In this document: one piece after another, positions 42,991 through 43,820 of the stretch
How positions within the stretch are numbered: the stretch's first letter is position 1
Layout of the letters: each line of letters begins with the position of its first letter
Assembly: GCA_025937785.1 (NCBI GenBank)
Contig: JAICQQ010000050.1
Location: 1 to 43,820, forward strand
Source of the DNA: Polyangiaceae bacterium
GTDB lineage: Bacteria; Myxococcota_A; Polyangia; Polyangiales; Polyangiaceae
Direction: 5' to 3'
Length of the DNA: 43,820 nt
Translations under genes and position numbers: made by a program
Notes under the pieces: model-generated
The model's database searches: none
Seen by the model: only the letters and a program-made list of their open reading frames with translations
What the model was told of the DNA's origin: nothing

Positions 42991-43677
42991 ATGCCGAGTG
43001 TCGACCACATCAATAAAGAGGTTCTGTTCAAGATCGTCTACTACGGCCCCGGGCTAGGTGGAAAGACCACGAACCTCGAGCAGATCTATGCCCAAGCTGC
43101 TCCCGAGCAGTGCGGCACGATGCTCGCTCTGTGTTCGGATAGCGAACGCACTTTGTTCTTCGATCTGCTGCCGATCGGCCTCGGCTGTTATCGGGGGTAC
43201 ACGATTCGGCTGCACCTGTGCACGGTGCCCGGGCAGGTGTTTCAAGATCAAATCCGAAAGCTGGTGCTGACGGGCGTCGATGGCGTCGTCTTCGTGGCCG
43301 ACAGCCAAGAGGCCATGATCGACTCCAACCTCCTGAGCCTCGAGAACCTCTACGAGAACCTTTCCGCTCACGGCCTCGATCCAGAGTGCGTGCCGCTGGT
43401 GTTCCAGTACAACAAGCGCGACCTGGACACCGCGTTGCCGCTGCCGGTGTTGCGCCGCCTGCTCGAGGTGGTGCCCGGCACCCCTGAAGTCGAAGCAGCC
43501 GCCCACGAAGGCATCGGCGTCGCCGAAACGCTGAAGACTATCGTTCGCGAGTGCATGAGCACGATGAGGGATCCGGCACGCTGCGCTGCAGGCCGTTCAC
43601 CAGCCATCTTACCCAAGCGTCGAACCAGCGGGTTCATGCGTGCGGTCGCAGAGGCCTCCAGCGCGCACAGCGCCTGA
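42991..43677 (+). CDS. MglA-like gliding motility GTPase
   Basis: A 228-residue Ras-like small GTPase. P-loop GPGLGGKTT (19-27; MglA has Cys where this has Gly23), SERTLFFDLLPIGLG with Arg53, TVPGQV (78-83) with Gln82 in place of the Ras DxxGQ, GVDGVVFVADSQ and NKRD (141-144). Arg53 and Gln82 keep the same numbers as in Myxococcus MglA, which supports the start at 42991; AGGA lies a few bases upstream. In MglA these residues are needed for GTP hydrolysis with the activator MglB. The protein carries an extra basic C-terminal tail of about 30 residues. No mglB is adjacent, so it is probably a paralogue rather than the core motility MglA. Confidence 0.9.
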   Translation: MPSVDHINKEVLFKIVYYGPGLGGKTTNLEQIYAQAAPEQCGTMLALCSDSERTLFFDLLPIGLGCYRGYTIRLHLCTVPGQVFQDQIRKLVLTGVDGVVFVADSQEAMIDSNLLSLENLYENLSAHGLDPECVPLVFQYNKRDLDTALPLPVLRRLLEVVPGTPEVEAAAHEGIGVAETLKTIVRECMSTMRDPARCAAGRSPAILPKRRTSGFMRAVAEASSAHSA

Positions 43678-43711
43678 CCCAAGCCGTTCGCGGGCGGCGC
43701 GCTTTACCGCA

Positions 43712-43820
43712 TTAGGGCCTGTCCCTGAATTGGTCCGGCCCGTGAACGTGAAGAGCTATCCATGGCGGTCGAAGTGTGTTCCATGGGTAGGCAAGCATGG
43801 TTAGACAGCAGCTGGACGAG
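43712..43820 (+). mobile_element. Left end of a second inverted-repeat element, cut by window edge
   Basis: From TTAGGGCCTGTCCCTG onward the sequence repeats the left end of the element at 9095-9428 and runs to the window edge at the same ATG, reading MVRQQLDE. Compared with the first copy it has a short deletion in the hexamer array (only two CGTGAA units, then GAGCTATCC). Only the left terminal repeat is visible, so it may be a full transposon, with a complete transposase, or another short copy. It starts 35 bases after the MglA-like gene. Confidence 0.7.

Overview
The window is GC-rich, densely coded DNA, most likely from a myxobacterium (Myxococcota, probably class Polyangia; this is inference from gene content). 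Signs are an MglA-type gliding-motility GTPase, many lipoproteins with Pro/Ala- or Ser/Thr/Gly-rich linkers, an FHA-GGDEF protein, an enhancer-binding-protein relative, a eukaryotic-like Ser/Thr kinase, a TPR/PEGA-like membrane protein, DUF1592/DUF1588 and DUF1552 proteins, frequent GTG/TTG starts with 4-base stop/start overlaps, and CGTGAA hexamer arrays. No rRNA, tRNA or CRISPR array was seen.

Layout. 1-7107: a partial Pro/Ala-rich membrane-anchored protein not closed by a stop inside the window, a RecQ-like helicase, two overlapping lipoprotein genes, a yqeY-msrA pair and a CAP/SCP lipoprotein. 7311-13010: a B12-dependent acyl-CoA mutase large subunit with isobutyryl-CoA-mutase-like specificity residues, a small inverted-repeat element (MITE-like), a secreted protein of unknown function, a tandem-PPK2 polyphosphate:AMP phosphotransferase and a MepA-like murein endopeptidase with LysM. 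13161-17043: a three-gene envelope operon (carbohydrate-binding-like lipoprotein, DUF1592/DUF1588 lipoprotein with a CxxCH motif, Tat-type DUF1552 protein). 17202-24057: a tightly coupled six-gene operon, RDD - SpoIIM - membrane protein - DUF4129:DUF4350 fusion - MoxR ATPase - DUF58. 24035-27436 (minus): tatD, tcdA, an NSUN-type RNA methyltransferase and a class-I glutamine-amidotransferase-like hydrolase. 27678-31800: a GAF-AAA+-Fis regulator without a recognisable GAFTGA loop, a minisatellite, a gene remnant and a radical SAM/TPR protein. 32085-37083: FHA-GGDEF, a lipoprotein, a TPR/PEGA-like protein and a Ser/Thr kinase. 37451-43677: a glycosyltransferase, a METTL9/DREV-like methyltransferase paired with an HTH-containing DNA methyltransferase, an adrenodoxin-reductase-type ferredoxin-NADP reductase and an MglA paralogue. 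The window ends inside a second copy of the inverted-repeat element found at 9095-9428.

Main points of interest. The gene at 38801-39646 reads throughout its length like animal METTL9 (protein-histidine methyltransferase; HxH motifs), which is unexpected in a bacterium, and probably shares a transcript with an orphan DNA methyltransferase. Others are the acyl-CoA mutase specificity residues, the enhancer-binding-protein relative lacking GAFTGA, the DUF4129:DUF4350 fusion with an internal lipobox-like segment, the inverted-repeat element with mirror-image hexamer arrays, and the in-frame CGPC minisatellite. All family assignments are by eye and memory; no searches were run.
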